Source of the DNA: Albula goreensis
Lineage: Eukaryota > Chordata > Actinopteri > Albuliformes > Albulidae
Length of the DNA: 64,000 nt
Assembly: GCA_022829145.1 (NCBI GenBank)
Contig: CM040746.1
Location: 310,001-374,000, forward strand
Direction: 5' to 3'
The position numbers were made by a program, and so were the translations under genes. The notes beneath the pieces were generated by a model. That model had not been told where the DNA came from, made no database searches, and worked only from the letters and a program-made list of their open reading frames with translations. Below, piece after piece: positions 22,484 through 32,584 of this stretch (positions within the stretch are counted from its first letter, which is position 1; the number at the start of each line of letters is the position of its first letter).

Positions 22484-22840
22484 CACACAGCCCTGTTATT
22501 TTATATTCAGATTCTGTAAGGTGTGTAATACACCTCTGTGTGTTTGATTATGATCACTAAAACCACAGTCCTGTTGTTTTACATTCAGATTCTGTAAGGT
22601 GTGTAACACATGCTATGTGTTTGATAATGATCACTAAAACCACAGTACTGTTATTTTACATTCAGATTCTGTAAGGTGTGTAACACACTGCTATGTGTTT
22701 GATAATGATCACTAAAACCACAGTCCTGTTATTTTACATTCAGATTCTGTAAGGTGTGTAACACACTGCTATGTGTTTGATAATGATCACTAAAACCACA
22801 GTCCTGTTATTTTACATTCAGATTCTGTAAGCTGTGTTTG
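22484..22840 (+). repeat. 78-bp minisatellite, about 4.5 copies
   Basis: Units of about 78 bp with TTACATTCAGATTCTGTAAG and GATAATGATCACTAAAACC end about 30 bp before the acceptor of LRR exon 3. It is another tandem repeat at an intron 3' end in this gene. Confidence 0.9.
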
Positions 22841-22868
22841 ACCAGAGCTGGTCTCCTTCTTTCTGCAG

Positions 22869-23030
22869 GCTGTCAGGCTGTCGAGTCACTGAGAGAGGCT
22901 GTGATTCTCTGGCTTCAGCTCTGCGTTCAAACCCCTCACACCTGAGAGAGCTGGATCTGAGCTACAATCACCCAGGAGACTCAGGAGTGAGAGCGCTCTC
23001 TGCTGCTAAACTGGACACACTTACACTGCT
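22869..23030 (+). CDS. NLR-1 LRR exon 3 (terminal, 162 bp)
   Basis: The exon lies between TTTCTGCAG and GTAAGT, 162 bp, open, and phase-compatible. It starts [20 protein letters not shown] and ends [21 protein letters not shown]. It is 12 bp shorter than the standard LRR exon and lacks the PHCKLxxL ending. NLR-2 has an exon of the same size and ending (55632-55793), so the short form belongs to the subfamily. The donor and following 40 bp are duplicated downstream (about 23031-23115). Confidence 0.88.
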
Positions 23031-23139
23031 GTAAGTACAGAGAGTTTCCACACTGCACCTCATAGACACGCTGCTGTAAGTACAGAGAGTTTCCACACTG
23101 TGTGTCACTCAGTCACTGTCTGTTCTGCTGTTCCAACAG

Positions 23140-23186
23140 TGTGGACCATGGAGGAGAGAGCAGGAACCAACCAGGTCCCAGGAAAT
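23140..23186 (+). CDS. NLR-1 linker exon before B30.2
   Basis: A 47-bp exon between TTCCAACAG and GTGAGT encodes VDHGGESRNQPGPRK, the usual linker joining the LRR part to the B30.2 domain in fish NLRs (family form HGGExRxxPGxRKY). It changes phase so that the next exon starts with two bases, which fits the acceptor at 23609. Confidence 0.85.
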
Positions 23187-23609
23187 GTGAGTCTGTCAGC
23201 ACTGAACACCTACTCTCTCCATTTCCTGTCTTCCCTCTCTCCCCCTTTCTTTCACATCTATTTTCAACTCTTTTTTTCAGTCCCTCTCTTCACCATTCTC
23301 TTTTTCATGCTCAGACAGAAGTCTGTCTGTGTGTGTGTGTATGTGTTTCTCATGGTCATTAGGTTCTGACATTTTGTGTTTGTTTGCAGACGGTGTTTAC
23401 AAATATTCACCCTTATTTAAACACCTATGCATAAACACACAAACAAACAGCCCCACAAACTCCAAACACACATGAACACACTCACACAGATGTGCACACA
23501 CATACAAACACAACCCTGTTTCTCTCTTTCTCTCACACACACTCAGTCACACATAATCAGATGAATATTAATAATAATAATTAATCTCATTAATGTCTCT
23601 GGTCTGCAG
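23187..23609 (+). other. NLR-1 last intron
   Basis: Pyrimidine- and CA-rich intron. Its first part matches the minus strand at 55140-55477, the corresponding intron of NLR-2. Confidence 0.6.
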
Positions 23610-24223
23610 ATGGCTGTCAGCTCACACTGGATCCAAACACAGCACACAGAGAGCTGTCTCTGTCTGAGGAGAACAGGAAGGTGACACACACATGGAGAGA
23701 GCAGCCATATCCTGATCATCCAGAGAGATTTGACTGCTGGCTCCAGGTTTTGTGCAGAGAGAGTCTGTCTAAACGCTGTTACTGGGAGGCTGAGTGGAGT
23801 GGGCCTGAGTGGAGTGTTCCTGAAAGGGGGTTGCCTGAGAGTAGTGAGTCTGAGTGGAGAGGGGTTCATATAGCAGTGACATATAAAGGAATTAGCAGGA
23901 AAGGAGGGGGTCCTGATTGTGTGTTTGGAGGGAATACAAACTCCTGGAGGCTGTACTGCTCTCAATTTAGATACTCTGTCAGGCACAATAACAGTGGAAC
24001 ACACATACCTGCCACCCCCTCCCCCTACCGCAGAGTAGGAGTGTGTGTGTACAGAGTAGGAGTGTGTGTGGACCGTCCGGCCGGCACTCTGTCCTTCTAC
24101 AGGGTCTCTGACTCTGACACACTGACCCTCCTGTACAGATTCCACACCAACTTCACTGAACACACACCCCTCTGTGCTGGGTTTAGAGTGTATGGATCTA
24201 ACACCTCAGTGTCCCTGTGCTAA
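23610..24223 (+). CDS. NLR-1 B30.2 (PRY-SPRY) exon with stop codon
   Basis: The exon begins after GGTCTGCAG and ends at TAA (24221-24223), about 204 residues. PRY part: LTLDPNTAHRELSLSEENRK, then WLQVLCRESLSKRCYWEAEW. SPRY part: VHIAVTYKGISRKG, NSWRLYCSQF, GTLSFYRVSD and HTNFTEHTPLCAGFRVYG. B30.2 domains at the C-terminus of fish NLRs are thought to take part in recognition. Two internal duplications are visible. EWSGPEWSVP with extra acidic residues lengthens the loop before VHIAV, and VGVCVYRVGVCVD doubles the strand before AGTLSFY (repeated GTAGGAGTGTGTGTG, 24027-24070). The domain is open, so it may still fold, but lesions upstream make the gene as a whole doubtful. Confidence 0.92.
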
Positions 24224-24234
24224 CTGGAGTAGAG

Positions 24235-24275
<41 letters not shown>

Positions 24276-24720
24276 TACACTCTGTTACACACACTCACCT
24301 ATACATACATAGACAAACACACAACAAATAATGCATGTTTGCTCACAAACACAAACGTACACTTGCACACATAACATGCACACACACTGACATAAATACA
24401 CACTCAACCAAATTCTGTTTCATAGCTCACACACAAACAGTATTTTATATTTTTTTTAACATATGTGCCTGTGGAAACACACACAGATTTGTACATAGAT
24501 ACAGTAGGTAGGAGTAGAGGTAGGAGAGAGACACAGTTTCAGATGTCTCCAGTTTACCTCAGTACAAGATCAATTTTATATATAACAATATGGCTTTTTT
24601 GCAGGTTAATTTGAAGAACTATTGTGTAATCATGTTTTATTTTATTACAATAAAATTCTATTATAAATGTTAAAGGTGTATGTGTATGTGTGTGTGTGTG
24701 TGTAATTTGTTTGATGTAAG
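24224..24720. other. NLR-1 3' flank with microsatellites
   Basis: (TC)n then (CA)n at 24233-24274 follow the stop codon. AATAAA at 24650 and a (TG)n run near 24680-24700 follow. The AATAAA could serve as the polyadenylation signal of NLR-1. Confidence 0.5.
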
Positions 24721-25310
24721 ACATGAATATCACACACAACCCCCTGAGCCTAACACCAACTGTACCACAGAGAAACAGCCCTGACTGTGCTGTGAACAAA
24801 AACAGTAGGGACAACCAAAGTAGGGAGTTAGTGCGTCTCTGTGGAGCCTTAGACCTGTACATGCTTAATGGCAGGATCAGAGGGGACTCTTTAGGGAGCT
24901 TCACTTACTGCTCAGCTCTTAGGGCTAGTGTAGTCGACTATGCCATCACTGATATGGACCCCTCCAACATAAGTGCATTCACTGTCAGACCACAGACCCC
25001 TTTTTACCACCACTGGAAAATCAATGTGCACCTGAACAGAACTGGAAAACCTAGGAATTAAAGGCATTTGTTCTTCAATCTGTAATTTAAGCTAACCCCC
25101 AAAAAACTAACCAGAAATCTTAAATGCTAAAGAAAATGGTTTGATGATGAATGCAAATCCATGAGAGGGAAGAGACTATTATTACATTTGAAATATCACA
25201 ATCACAAAACCCAGATTTTAACCTAAAATGTGAGATGCTTGAATTGTACAAGCATGCCTTAAAGTAAATGGAACAAAAATCATTCACAAAGAAATTGTAC
25301 AACTTGAAGA
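24721..25310 (+). mobile_element. LINE endonuclease fragment
   Basis: Same family as the LINE at 17.4-19.3 kb, opposite strand. It reads LVRLCGALDLYMLNGRIRGD, SLGSFTYCSA and VVDYAITDMDPSNISAFTV, but the catalytic SDH motif is replaced by YHH. After stops, WFDDECKSMRGKRLLLHLKY gives the linker before RT. It is truncated at both ends. Confidence 0.7.
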
Positions 25311-25419
25311 GTATAGCATTAGTCTGTTAGCAGTATTTCATGTTTGCTTCTAGATTCATGTTTTCTTCTAGATGCATCCAGATATTTATAAGCAGTTTGA
25401 ATATTTGTGATCCATCATG

Positions 25420-25800
25420 ATGGAGAGAGTCCATCAGAGAGTGATCTACTGAGAGTGGTCTACTGAGAGTGATACATTGAGAGTGACCCACCAGAGAGTG
25501 ATCCACTGAGAGAGGTCTACTGAGAGTGATACACTGAGAGTGGTCTACTGAGAGTGATACACTGAGAGTGACCCACCAGAGAGTGATCTACTGAGAGGGA
25601 TCCACTCAGAGTGACCACCAGAGAGTGATCCACTGAGAGTGATACACTGAGAGTGACCACCAGAGAGTGATCTACTGAGAGTGATCTACTGAGAGGGATG
25701 CACTGAGAGTGACCACCAGAGAGTGATCTACTGAGAGGGATCCACTGGAGAGTGATCCACTGAGAGTGACCACCAGAGAGTGATCTACTGAGAGTGATCC
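25420..25800. repeat. Minisatellite of short GAGAGTGA-type units
   Basis: Imperfect units of about 18-20 bp alternate between GATCTACTGAGAGTGAT, GATCCACTGAGAGTGA and CCACCAGAGAGTGA types. A minus-strand ORF (25873-25517) is an artefact of the repeat. Confidence 0.9.
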
Positions 25801-25859
25801 ACCAGACTCCATGTGCAGCATTTAATGGCCGGATGGTATCACGTAGCATAGATTTCGAA

Positions 25860-26241
25860 TTCATACTGTGCATGGAGAGCAGAGCTGCTCACTCTACTAC
25901 AGATGTGTGCAAGTTTTATGACATGGAGGAAGAAAATGTTCCACTCATGCTACGCCCTCCCAACCAGCATGCTGAGGTGCCTTAAAGACGATGAAGTGGA
26001 CACAGTTTTCCTAACCCTGACGAAGTTCCTCAAAACATACGGCACGTTACCGGTGAAAAGCGCTACAGTAGAGTGCTCATTCTCTAAAGTGAAAATAATG
26101 GAGACCCAGCTCAGAAACAGATGTGGGGAAGGCAGGCTCTCAGATCTGCTGCTGAAGTCCATTGAGAGGGACGTCCCCATTGACCATGAAGAAGTCATTC
26201 ACATTCACAAACACATGGCCGAAAGAAGAATTCTGCTTTGA
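25860..26241 (+). pseudogene. hAT transposase C-terminal (dimerisation) fragment
   Basis: Reading in the frame of the ORF ending at 26241 gives LKTYGTLPVKSATVECSFSK, then MPETQ-like linker residues METQLRNRCGEGRLSDLLLK and SIERDVPIDHEEVI. This matches the hAT C-terminal dimerisation domain of ZMYM1/P52-like elements (TLPVxxATxExSFSxLK, LRxxMGExRLxxLxLL). In the canonical motif E is followed by R; here it is C. Only this C-terminal part remains and upstream residues lie in another frame. It may belong to the same family as the 5' piece at 15.8-16.7 kb. Confidence 0.7.
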
Positions 26242-26865
26242 TTTACTACCACCTTCACCATCTTAAGAAAAGGGGGTTATCGGTCTAAACTATGATTTTC
26301 TGGAATTTTAATAACATTTTTTAAGTTCAATTATAAACTGATGATAGTAAAAACGTGAGAGCATTTAGGCCTGGGTGTACAGAATCCAGTGCTGCTCAAA
26401 CATTGGGTATACCACATAGGTGCAATAGACCATAATTAGCACATTACATGAGTACCAATTTAGAAGACAGTATTGATTAAAACCATTGTGTGACCGAGCA
26501 CGGACCCTCTGCACAAACAAACGTCTGCCTTGCTGTGCGGAATTGGGGAGCTTGAGGGAATGACATTTGCCGTTTTCATGACAGTTTAATAAATGCTATT
26601 CTATTTCTATAAACAGTGTTAAAAGAAGTGACATTGCAATGTTTGTTTGTTTGTTCTTGCCTGCGCTACTGTGGTCACATATTTGTTTTGTTATTTTGGT
26701 CCTCTGTTTAAAACATTGTAAACATTCTAAAGCTTGTAGGGGGTGGTTGAACAGTGTAGCGTGAGGACTGTCAGTCAGGAGTTTGTTACATTTGATTGAG
26801 AGCAACTGACAGGAGCGCTACCTGGGATCACTGGGATGTTTTACTTCTCATGTTACTATTTTTAA
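26242..26865. other. Intergenic, nothing recognised
   Basis: AT-rich sequence following the hAT fragment. ORFs lack domain signatures. Confidence 0.4.
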
Positions 26866-27120
26866 TTTAATTATTTATTTGTCCCAATTTTCAACACCCA
26901 ATGATGTTTATAGGGCCATCACATGTGTGTTAAACAGCACTGGTTAGAACAGCTCAAATCAGAATTTGATACCACACTGTAGCTTCCTCTCTGTCATTGC
27001 AGCGTTAGCACACCAGGCAAGAGATGGTGTTCTGACTCCCTCCTGTGGTCACTGTGTGTAATTTCAGCTACTGTGAAGTTCGTTAAATGAAAGTTCCCCA
27101 GATTAAGTGACTCCACAGGC
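26866..27120. repeat. Flanking repeat of the Ig light-chain unit, copy 1
   Basis: Contains TTTTCAACACCCAAT and GACTCCCTCCTGTGGTCA. An imperfect copy in the same order and orientation lies at about 28755-28990, so the V segment is bracketed by direct repeats about 1.9 kb apart, as expected for a tandemly duplicated light-chain unit. Confidence 0.6.
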
Positions 27121-27496
27121 AAACTTATGAAATGTGAATGAACTTATGTTTGTATACTTTTATGATTGGAAAACACTAACATTTCATACACATAAACTAA
27201 TTCATCCTGCAGGTTTTGAAACTGAAAAAAAAAAAATTCCTGATACTGTATTTGGTTTCACAAGTTTTACAGGCATTAAAATGCTGTGACATCGTATTAA
27301 ATGACACAGGATGTAGACATTATTATTGGCCTACATTCTATTAGACTGCTGAGTGTGAGAAAGCTATTATTGAACCACTGAAGCTCAGTGTGCTGGAGCA
27401 GAACCCCTCAGTGTCCTGGGTCAGTGCCTCCCCCCTCAGCACCTGCAGTAGGTCCCAGCTGCAGCAGTGCAGTCTCTGTGCAGTCTGACTGAGGGA

Positions 27497-27524
27497 GGTT
27501 TTTGTACGGCTCTCTATCACTGTG
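27497..27524 (-). promoter_or_regulatory. V recombination signal sequence (12-RSS)
   Basis: Directly after the V coding end on the minus strand is heptamer CACAGTG (27524-27518), a 12-bp spacer (27517-27506) and nonamer ACAAAAACC (27505-27497). Heptamer and nonamer match the consensus closely. A 12-bp spacer on V is the kappa-type arrangement. RAG1/RAG2 would cut between V and the heptamer. Confidence 0.9.
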
Positions 27525-27730
27525 TGAATATATTTGTACTGCTGATCCAATGGTAACTCTGACAGTAGTAATCTCCTGCATCTTCAGCCTGGACTCCACT
27601 GATGATCAGAGTGAAGCTCGTCCCAGATCCACTGCCACTGAATCGATTAGGAATCCCAGAGATACGCTGATTTACAAGCTTCATCAGGAGTTTTGGAGCT
27701 TCTGAGTCACAGTCACCTGCACTATGAATT
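27525..27730 (-). pseudogene. Immunoglobulin light-chain V exon, kappa-like, internally deleted
   Basis: On the minus strand the exon starts after TTTCCTTCAG. It has FR1-like VQVTVTQ in one frame and then jumps directly to [20 protein letters not shown] (FR2 end, CDR2, FR3 start) in another. It continues [20 protein letters not shown] and [18 protein letters not shown] up to the RSS. The FR3 cysteine and DYYC motif are present. The rest of FR1 with its cysteine, CDR1 and the conserved FR2 tryptophan are missing, a deletion of about 35 codons with frame change. The product could not form a normal V domain. The segment could still be a substrate for recombination. Confidence 0.9.
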
Positions 27731-27884
27731 CTGAAGGAAATAATAAACAACATATAACTGTATTATCTATACATGAGGAATATTATGTAGGATGATACAT
27801 TTAGTTATTTCAAAATATGCATTACATTTAAATAAAAACAAGCAATCAATACAGAATACACTTCAGTAATTTTAAAAATCTCAC

Positions 27885-27957
27885 CCTGAATAGAGAAAGC
27901 GAGTGCCCAGATGAAGATGGTGATAAAAGTCATTGTTGCTGTGGGTTCTCTTGCCAT
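27885..27957 (-). CDS. Ig light-chain V leader exon
   Basis: Minus-strand ATG at 27957 (a second in-frame ATG at 27933) opens a hydrophobic leader, MTFITIFIWALAFSIQG, that ends at donor GTGAGA. The intron to the V exon is 154 bp, a normal size for V genes. The leader would direct secretion into the ER. It is intact although the V exon is not. Confidence 0.85.
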
Positions 27958-27993
27958 GAAGGACAGATCTCAGTCATTAAGTGTTAAACTCAC

Positions 27994-28061
27994 AGGACTA
28001 TAAACACTCCCAGAGCACTGAAGCATGTGCTGCCAATGCAAAGTGTCTTCTCTATGCAAAT
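27994..28061 (-). promoter_or_regulatory. Ig V promoter: octamer and TATA-like box
   Basis: ATTTGCAT, the kappa-orientation octamer bound by Oct factors, is on the minus strand at 28061-28054. A TATA-like TTTATAG follows at about 28004-27998, some 40 bp before the leader ATG. Order and spacing fit a light-chain V promoter. Confidence 0.8.
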
Positions 28062-28754
28062 GGTCTTCCTGGGTACAGCAGGCACTTGTAGCCCAGCAGT
28101 GTTGGGAGGCAGACTAGGACTTATGGGCTGTGACACAGACAGAGCAGTTTAACTTCTCCAGAGACAGACCAGGGTCAAAGTCCCACTGATGGGTCAGCAC
28201 AAACACATGACTAACTCTGCACTGCCAAATGCTGCTGTTCCTATTAAAAGTTTTCAAGAATCCACATTTTTATTGACTTAAATGGTTTTTAACAGACACC
28301 TCAACTCCCCTCCCTCAAAACGTCCTGGCTATGTATACTAACCACCTCTTCCCATTGTCCCAATGGTGGTTCATCCTGACAGACAGATGAGTATCTCAGT
28401 GATGCCACATGCAAGTGTTTCCTTTAAAGAGTTACAGACTCTATCAAACAGAGTCTAAATTTTCCATGTCACTGGCTGTAATATGGGTCAATTTGCATGA
28501 AGGTGTGAGCACATACCTCTGTGATTTTACACCTGAAGTCTGCATAATTTCAATGAAGGTTATTTATTTGAAATTGGATTTTTATTGAGAAAAAAATATA
28601 TATTTTGGAGTAGCAATGCATTTTTTAAAATTTATTTCAGTTCATCTACCAACTAAGAATAGCCTATTCAAGAATAACAGATAAGAGAAGAATAACAAGA
28701 TCAATAGATGTCATCAAGGCCAGGACTGTGTTTCTCTGTTTCAGATTTCATTTT

Positions 28755-28990
28755 CACTATTTTTCATCTAATTGTTAACTTGTCCCCATTTTGAACACCC
28801 AATCAAAACAAATGTATTACATTTGTGCAAAACAACACTGATCAGAACTTGACAGTGACAGTCTTACATCAGGTGCAACTTGACAGTGACAGTCTTACAT
28901 CAGGTGCAGAGGTGGTGAGCTGGCTCCCTCCTGTGGTCATTGTGTGAAATGTCAGCCTGAGTGATGTACATTTAATGGCAGTACTACAGA
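28755..28990. repeat. Flanking repeat of the Ig light-chain unit, copy 2
   Basis: Imperfect copy of 26866-27120 (TTTTGAACACCCAAT, GGCTCCCTCCTGTGGTCA). A 31-bp stretch with AACTTGACAGTGACAGTCTT is itself doubled in tandem at about 28847-28908. Confidence 0.6.
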
Positions 28991-29430
28991 TTGAGGACCA
29001 AATTTACATAGGAATAGTCGCAGCACAAAAACATTCACTATACAGTGACATTTCTGCGGTGGCAAACACCGAAATATTAACAACCGATTTAGAATTGGTC
29101 TAATTACACAATCAAAAAATTAAATGTCCTCATGTTGCAATTTTGTGGTAGGATAAGGTCATATATGACATGCTTACACATCCAGATAACAAGGCGATGC
29201 CAAATGGATACAAAGCAAACAGGCGCAAGTAGTGAGGGGAAACCCAAGAAAAATGAAACTCAAATTCACTGATCAGATAATAGAAATAACGGCCAACAAG
29301 GCAAAGCTTCATAATGACGTATTATAGCACCGGAATTAAACACCAACTAAGAGGAGAATGTTTTGGAGTGACATTAATGGAGTTTGTTCAAACAAAGTTC
29401 GGGAGGATCATTCTCAGACAACGCCCTATA
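28991..29430. other. Intergenic, nothing recognised
   Basis: AT-rich sequence before a TATA-containing promoter-like stretch. No feature was recognised. Confidence 0.4.
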
Positions 29431-29439
29431 ATCAATGAC

Positions 29440-29565
29440 GGTCTCCACCCAAGTATATAAACACCACGTACCTAGCTCCCATCGTGCTTTGCATTTCTGG
29501 CATATTCAGTTTGTTGTTTCTGCCCGACTTCTGCACTGGCTGAATTCCCAATCGCTTCCAGCGCC
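29440..29565 (+). promoter_or_regulatory. Promoter-like stretch with TATA box
   Basis: AGTATATAAACACC at about 29451-29464 is a good TATA box about 105 bp before the ATG of the GC-rich ORF at 29566. The ATG context is GCGCCATGG, a strong initiation context. Confidence 0.45.
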
Positions 29566-29922
29566 ATGGAATTGCTGCTTCATGCTTCCGATGACGACTT
29601 CTCTCTCGTCCCTGATTCCGGCACCTCGGCTTCTCCTCCCCGAGACGTCCGAGACCCGGCCGCGGCGGCCCCCGCCCGGGGTCGCCCCCCGAGCCGTCGC
29701 CGGACCCTGCGCCGGCTGAGATCCCGAGCTGTTTCCCGGCGGTCAGCATCTCCTTCTTCTACCGCCTCCAGAGTCCCGGAACGGCGTCCTCGCCGCGGCG
29801 CTGCCCCTTCGGCTCAGGCTCGCTCCCGGTCTCCTGCTGCCCCCATCGACATCGGCAAGCGCACTGCTTCTCCTCCCCAGCCTCATTTCTTCTCCTTTAA
29901 CTCACGAAACCAATTGGGATGA
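29566..29922 (+). CDS. GC-rich ORF of unknown function, 118 aa
   Basis: The ORF starts in the context GCGCCATGG. It begins with an acidic segment (MELLLHASDDDFSLVPDSG), then a long Arg/Ser/Pro/Ala-rich basic segment (for example RRRTLRRLRSRAVSRRSASP) and ends HFFSFNSRNQLG. Base composition (about 70 percent GC at 29620-29840) contrasts with the AT-rich surroundings. The acidic-then-basic layout could be a nucleic-acid-binding N-terminal exon of a transposon or host gene. No family is recognised and continuation into later exons is not visible. Alternatives are a chance ORF in a CpG-rich promoter region. Confidence 0.4.
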   Translation: MELLLHASDDDFSLVPDSGTSASPPRDVRDPAAAAPARGRPPSRRRTLRRLRSRAVSRRSASPSSTASRVPERRPRRGAAPSAQARSRSPAAPIDIGKRTASPPQPHFFSFNSRNQLG

Positions 29923-31129
29923 AACGCAGAGGTCTGTGTCCCTTCTGAGGTCTCTTTTTCCCCAGTGTGACGAAGTTTGAAAGATCGGTTAGGTTTCAAA
30001 CAGCTCTGTCGACACACACAGTATCTGTGTTTGTTTACCAGGTTGGAAAATGACTTAAAAGGATATCTCTCGGAAAAATAAATGGAAGTAGAAATAAACG
30101 ACAGCTTAAACCGCAGCTAAGTACCATCTGAAAACGATGATCGCTCAGCTGAGAGCGTTTCAAATCTCAACGGATTTGCTGGTTTGCTGTCAGATTGCTC
30201 CTAAAATCGCTGGCTATACAATTAGCCATGCTAGGTTATGTTCGTACTGTAAAGTATATTCAGGTTATTAATTGGAGGCCGTAATAAATTCGCTGCAAAA
30301 TAATAAAGACGGTACCCGTTATGAGACTGAATATTTTCTACTACTGCCCTATCAATAGTGAAGTAGTGGGTGGATATGGTAAATATATCAGCATAACAAG
30401 ACTATGATACCATGGGTTACATTTTATATCATACTCGTGATAATCATACATAGCCAGATAGCGTACAAGCGATCTGACCACCTAACTAGTCAAAAAGGAA
30501 ATTATTTCGTTTGCCAGATATTTTAAAATAGTTACGAGGAAGCCACATATGACCATGTTCCGAATGCTCATTGATACGATCTTAACGTTAGACGCAGCAA
30601 TAGCTAGTCTATCTATGTTGCTATCTAATGTTACTGAGTTAAACAATACCTAGCCAGAAGCATTTTACTAGCAAAAATAGTCAACAGATGCATTTGCTGT
30701 ATCACCTTTCACTACGAAATGTATTGCAAACTGTTGACTACGTATCACTATCGCTAACGATACAGACGAAGACAAGCCTTCGGTTTTACTCCCTCCAACG
30801 GAACCAAAAAAATCATCCCTACAAGCGTTGATATTGCCCAGAAAGTACGGCGATGCTGGCTCGCTTGCCGACATGTTAAACTTTATTTGAATATTATACT
30901 CTTGCTACCAAAGAACTAGCAAATTTAAAAACAAAGTTTACCAAATTCAAAGACCTCTGTTGCCGATTGATTATATAATCAATTCGTTAAAATGCTGTGA
31001 TGTTGGTGGTGGTCGTTATTTAATTCTTTCAGATTCTTACACAAGGAAATGCCCAACACTCAATAGCCGCATATCAAGTTCATTGGTAGTCCAAAAAAAT
31101 AGTGTTTTTATATAACTGCTGAGAGAGAA
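29923..31129. other. Unassigned AT-rich sequence
   Basis: No supported gene. Many short ORFs lack signatures. The sequence contains repeated GCTAGC/TAGCTA-type words. Confidence 0.4.
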
Positions 31130-31680
31130 GTTTCATACCGAATAATCATTTCTCAAAAATAGTTTTATCCAATTAATCTTAAATGCGCAGTTCAATGTAG
31201 AAAAATCTAAGAAATCCAAACCACAATATTTGGGTAATTTTAAAGATTTTGAATGCACCACAAGCTAATCGCCCCAAGCTGAAGCTAGCTAGTTGGACCT
31301 TATCTCGTCAGTTCACCAGAGAGCCAGCAGCAAAGAAGGCCAGTTGAGGTAGTAACGCAATGTAGTTCAACGTCAGCTAACCCTGATAATTGTCAAACAA
31401 AATTAAAAGTGCATAGGTGTATGTAAAACATCTGTGCTTCAGATGTCTTAAGTTGACAGAAAGGGTAGCAAATAACTTAGTTAACTGTTAGCTGATTTAG
31501 CTAAGCTAGCTCGCTAACTACGAAACCCGTTTTGCTAGCCAGCTACCTCACCAATGGAGTGTGTAAAAATGAAGCTGGCTAACTAGTCTCAGGTAAATGA
31601 ACTGTAAGTTACACAAGATCAGCTGATGTCAATATCATAAGTTTTCATTTTGTGTTCAGTAAATGTATCTGTTAAAAGCT
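31130..31680 (+). repeat. Dispersed repeat, copy A of a segment also at 45226-45780
   Basis: About 550 bp starting CATTTCTCAAAAATAGTTTT-like and ending near ATCTGTTAAAA. It aligns collinearly with 45226-45780 at roughly 90 percent identity with small indels. In copy A it lies 4.5 kb before the next shared block. In copy C the blocks are adjacent. Confidence 0.8.
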
Positions 31681-32148
31681 ATCTAGCTCAAAGGTGTCCT
31701 TCAAGTCTCATGGCGCGAAGGGTTGTTAGTGGGTGGGATATGGTAGCGAGGTTAGCTGCCGTCAAAACATGTATTATCGACCGTTTATTCGCAACAAAAC
31801 AGAAAATATGTGTTTGCGATCTTACATAACGGGCAAAGTATTGGTTACAAAAATAGCTGGTTTTGTTGGAAAAATGTCTCTATGGGCTATCTGTACACAG
31901 AAACAATCAGACCGTTACACAGAACTGTCACTGTTGAAGCATTCTGAGCATGAGCTAAGTCTACCAGTTCATATTTGAAAGGAAGCCGCAATGTGTATGT
32001 GTGAAGTTGATTCTCTTTATGTAGATAGTTTATATTGTGTATTTTCCTCAGGACATACGTTTCACTGCCTTTTCCTGAATAAATGTAAAAATAATACGTT
32101 AGTGTTTGAGGTGAACAGTATGTGACCATATTTTGATGACCGATGGTA
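31681..32148. other. Unassigned sequence
   Basis: Short ORFs on both strands lack signatures. Nothing was recognised. Confidence 0.4.
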
Positions 32149-32484
32149 CAGTAAACCCCCCTCCATTGCGGGGGTTACGTTCCAGACCCACCCGCGATGA
32201 ATGAAAATCCGCGAAACATAAATACCCTATTTAAATACACCCTAGGCATGTTATTATGAGTTTTACGGTTCTTTTAACAGCATTTTAATGTCTTTAAACA
32301 CATTTTTAAAACAATAGAAACACATTTAAAGACATAAAAGATATTGAGAGAGAGCAAGACCAATACAACAATGCGGCGAAATGGCGAAAATATAAGCGAT
32401 ATTAAAATTAATAGGCCATACAGAAAAAAACCGCAGAATACTGGGACCAAGAAAACTGAACCGCAATATGACGGGGGTTTACTG
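32149..32484. mobile_element. Tc1/mariner-type MITE, 336 bp
   Basis: Termini CAGTAAACCCCC and GGGGGTTTACTG are inverted repeats flanked by TA on both sides (32147-32148, 32485-32486). Internal GTTCCAGACCCACCCGCGAT and CCGCGAAACATAAATACC words are typical of a widespread mariner-type MITE. No coding capacity. Confidence 0.85.
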
Positions 32485-32584
32485 TACGTGGTTTGACGAT
32501 AGTTGGTAATGAATAACAGCAATTGACAATGTAGTTTCTTGTCTCTTTTTAATGTGTTTTTTTTTTTTTTGTTTGGACAGCAAA

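Noticed and set aside
22099..22560. Overlapping ORFs on both strands within the solo LTR
   Set aside because: No retroviral or other domain, and they run into GT microsatellite.
25517..25873. Minus-strand 118-codon ORF rich in SRSLSGGHSQ-type repeats
   Set aside because: Product of the short-unit minisatellite.
27000..27490. Light-chain J segment or constant exon after the V RSS
   Set aside because: No FGxG motif, 23-RSS or constant domain is readable in the window.
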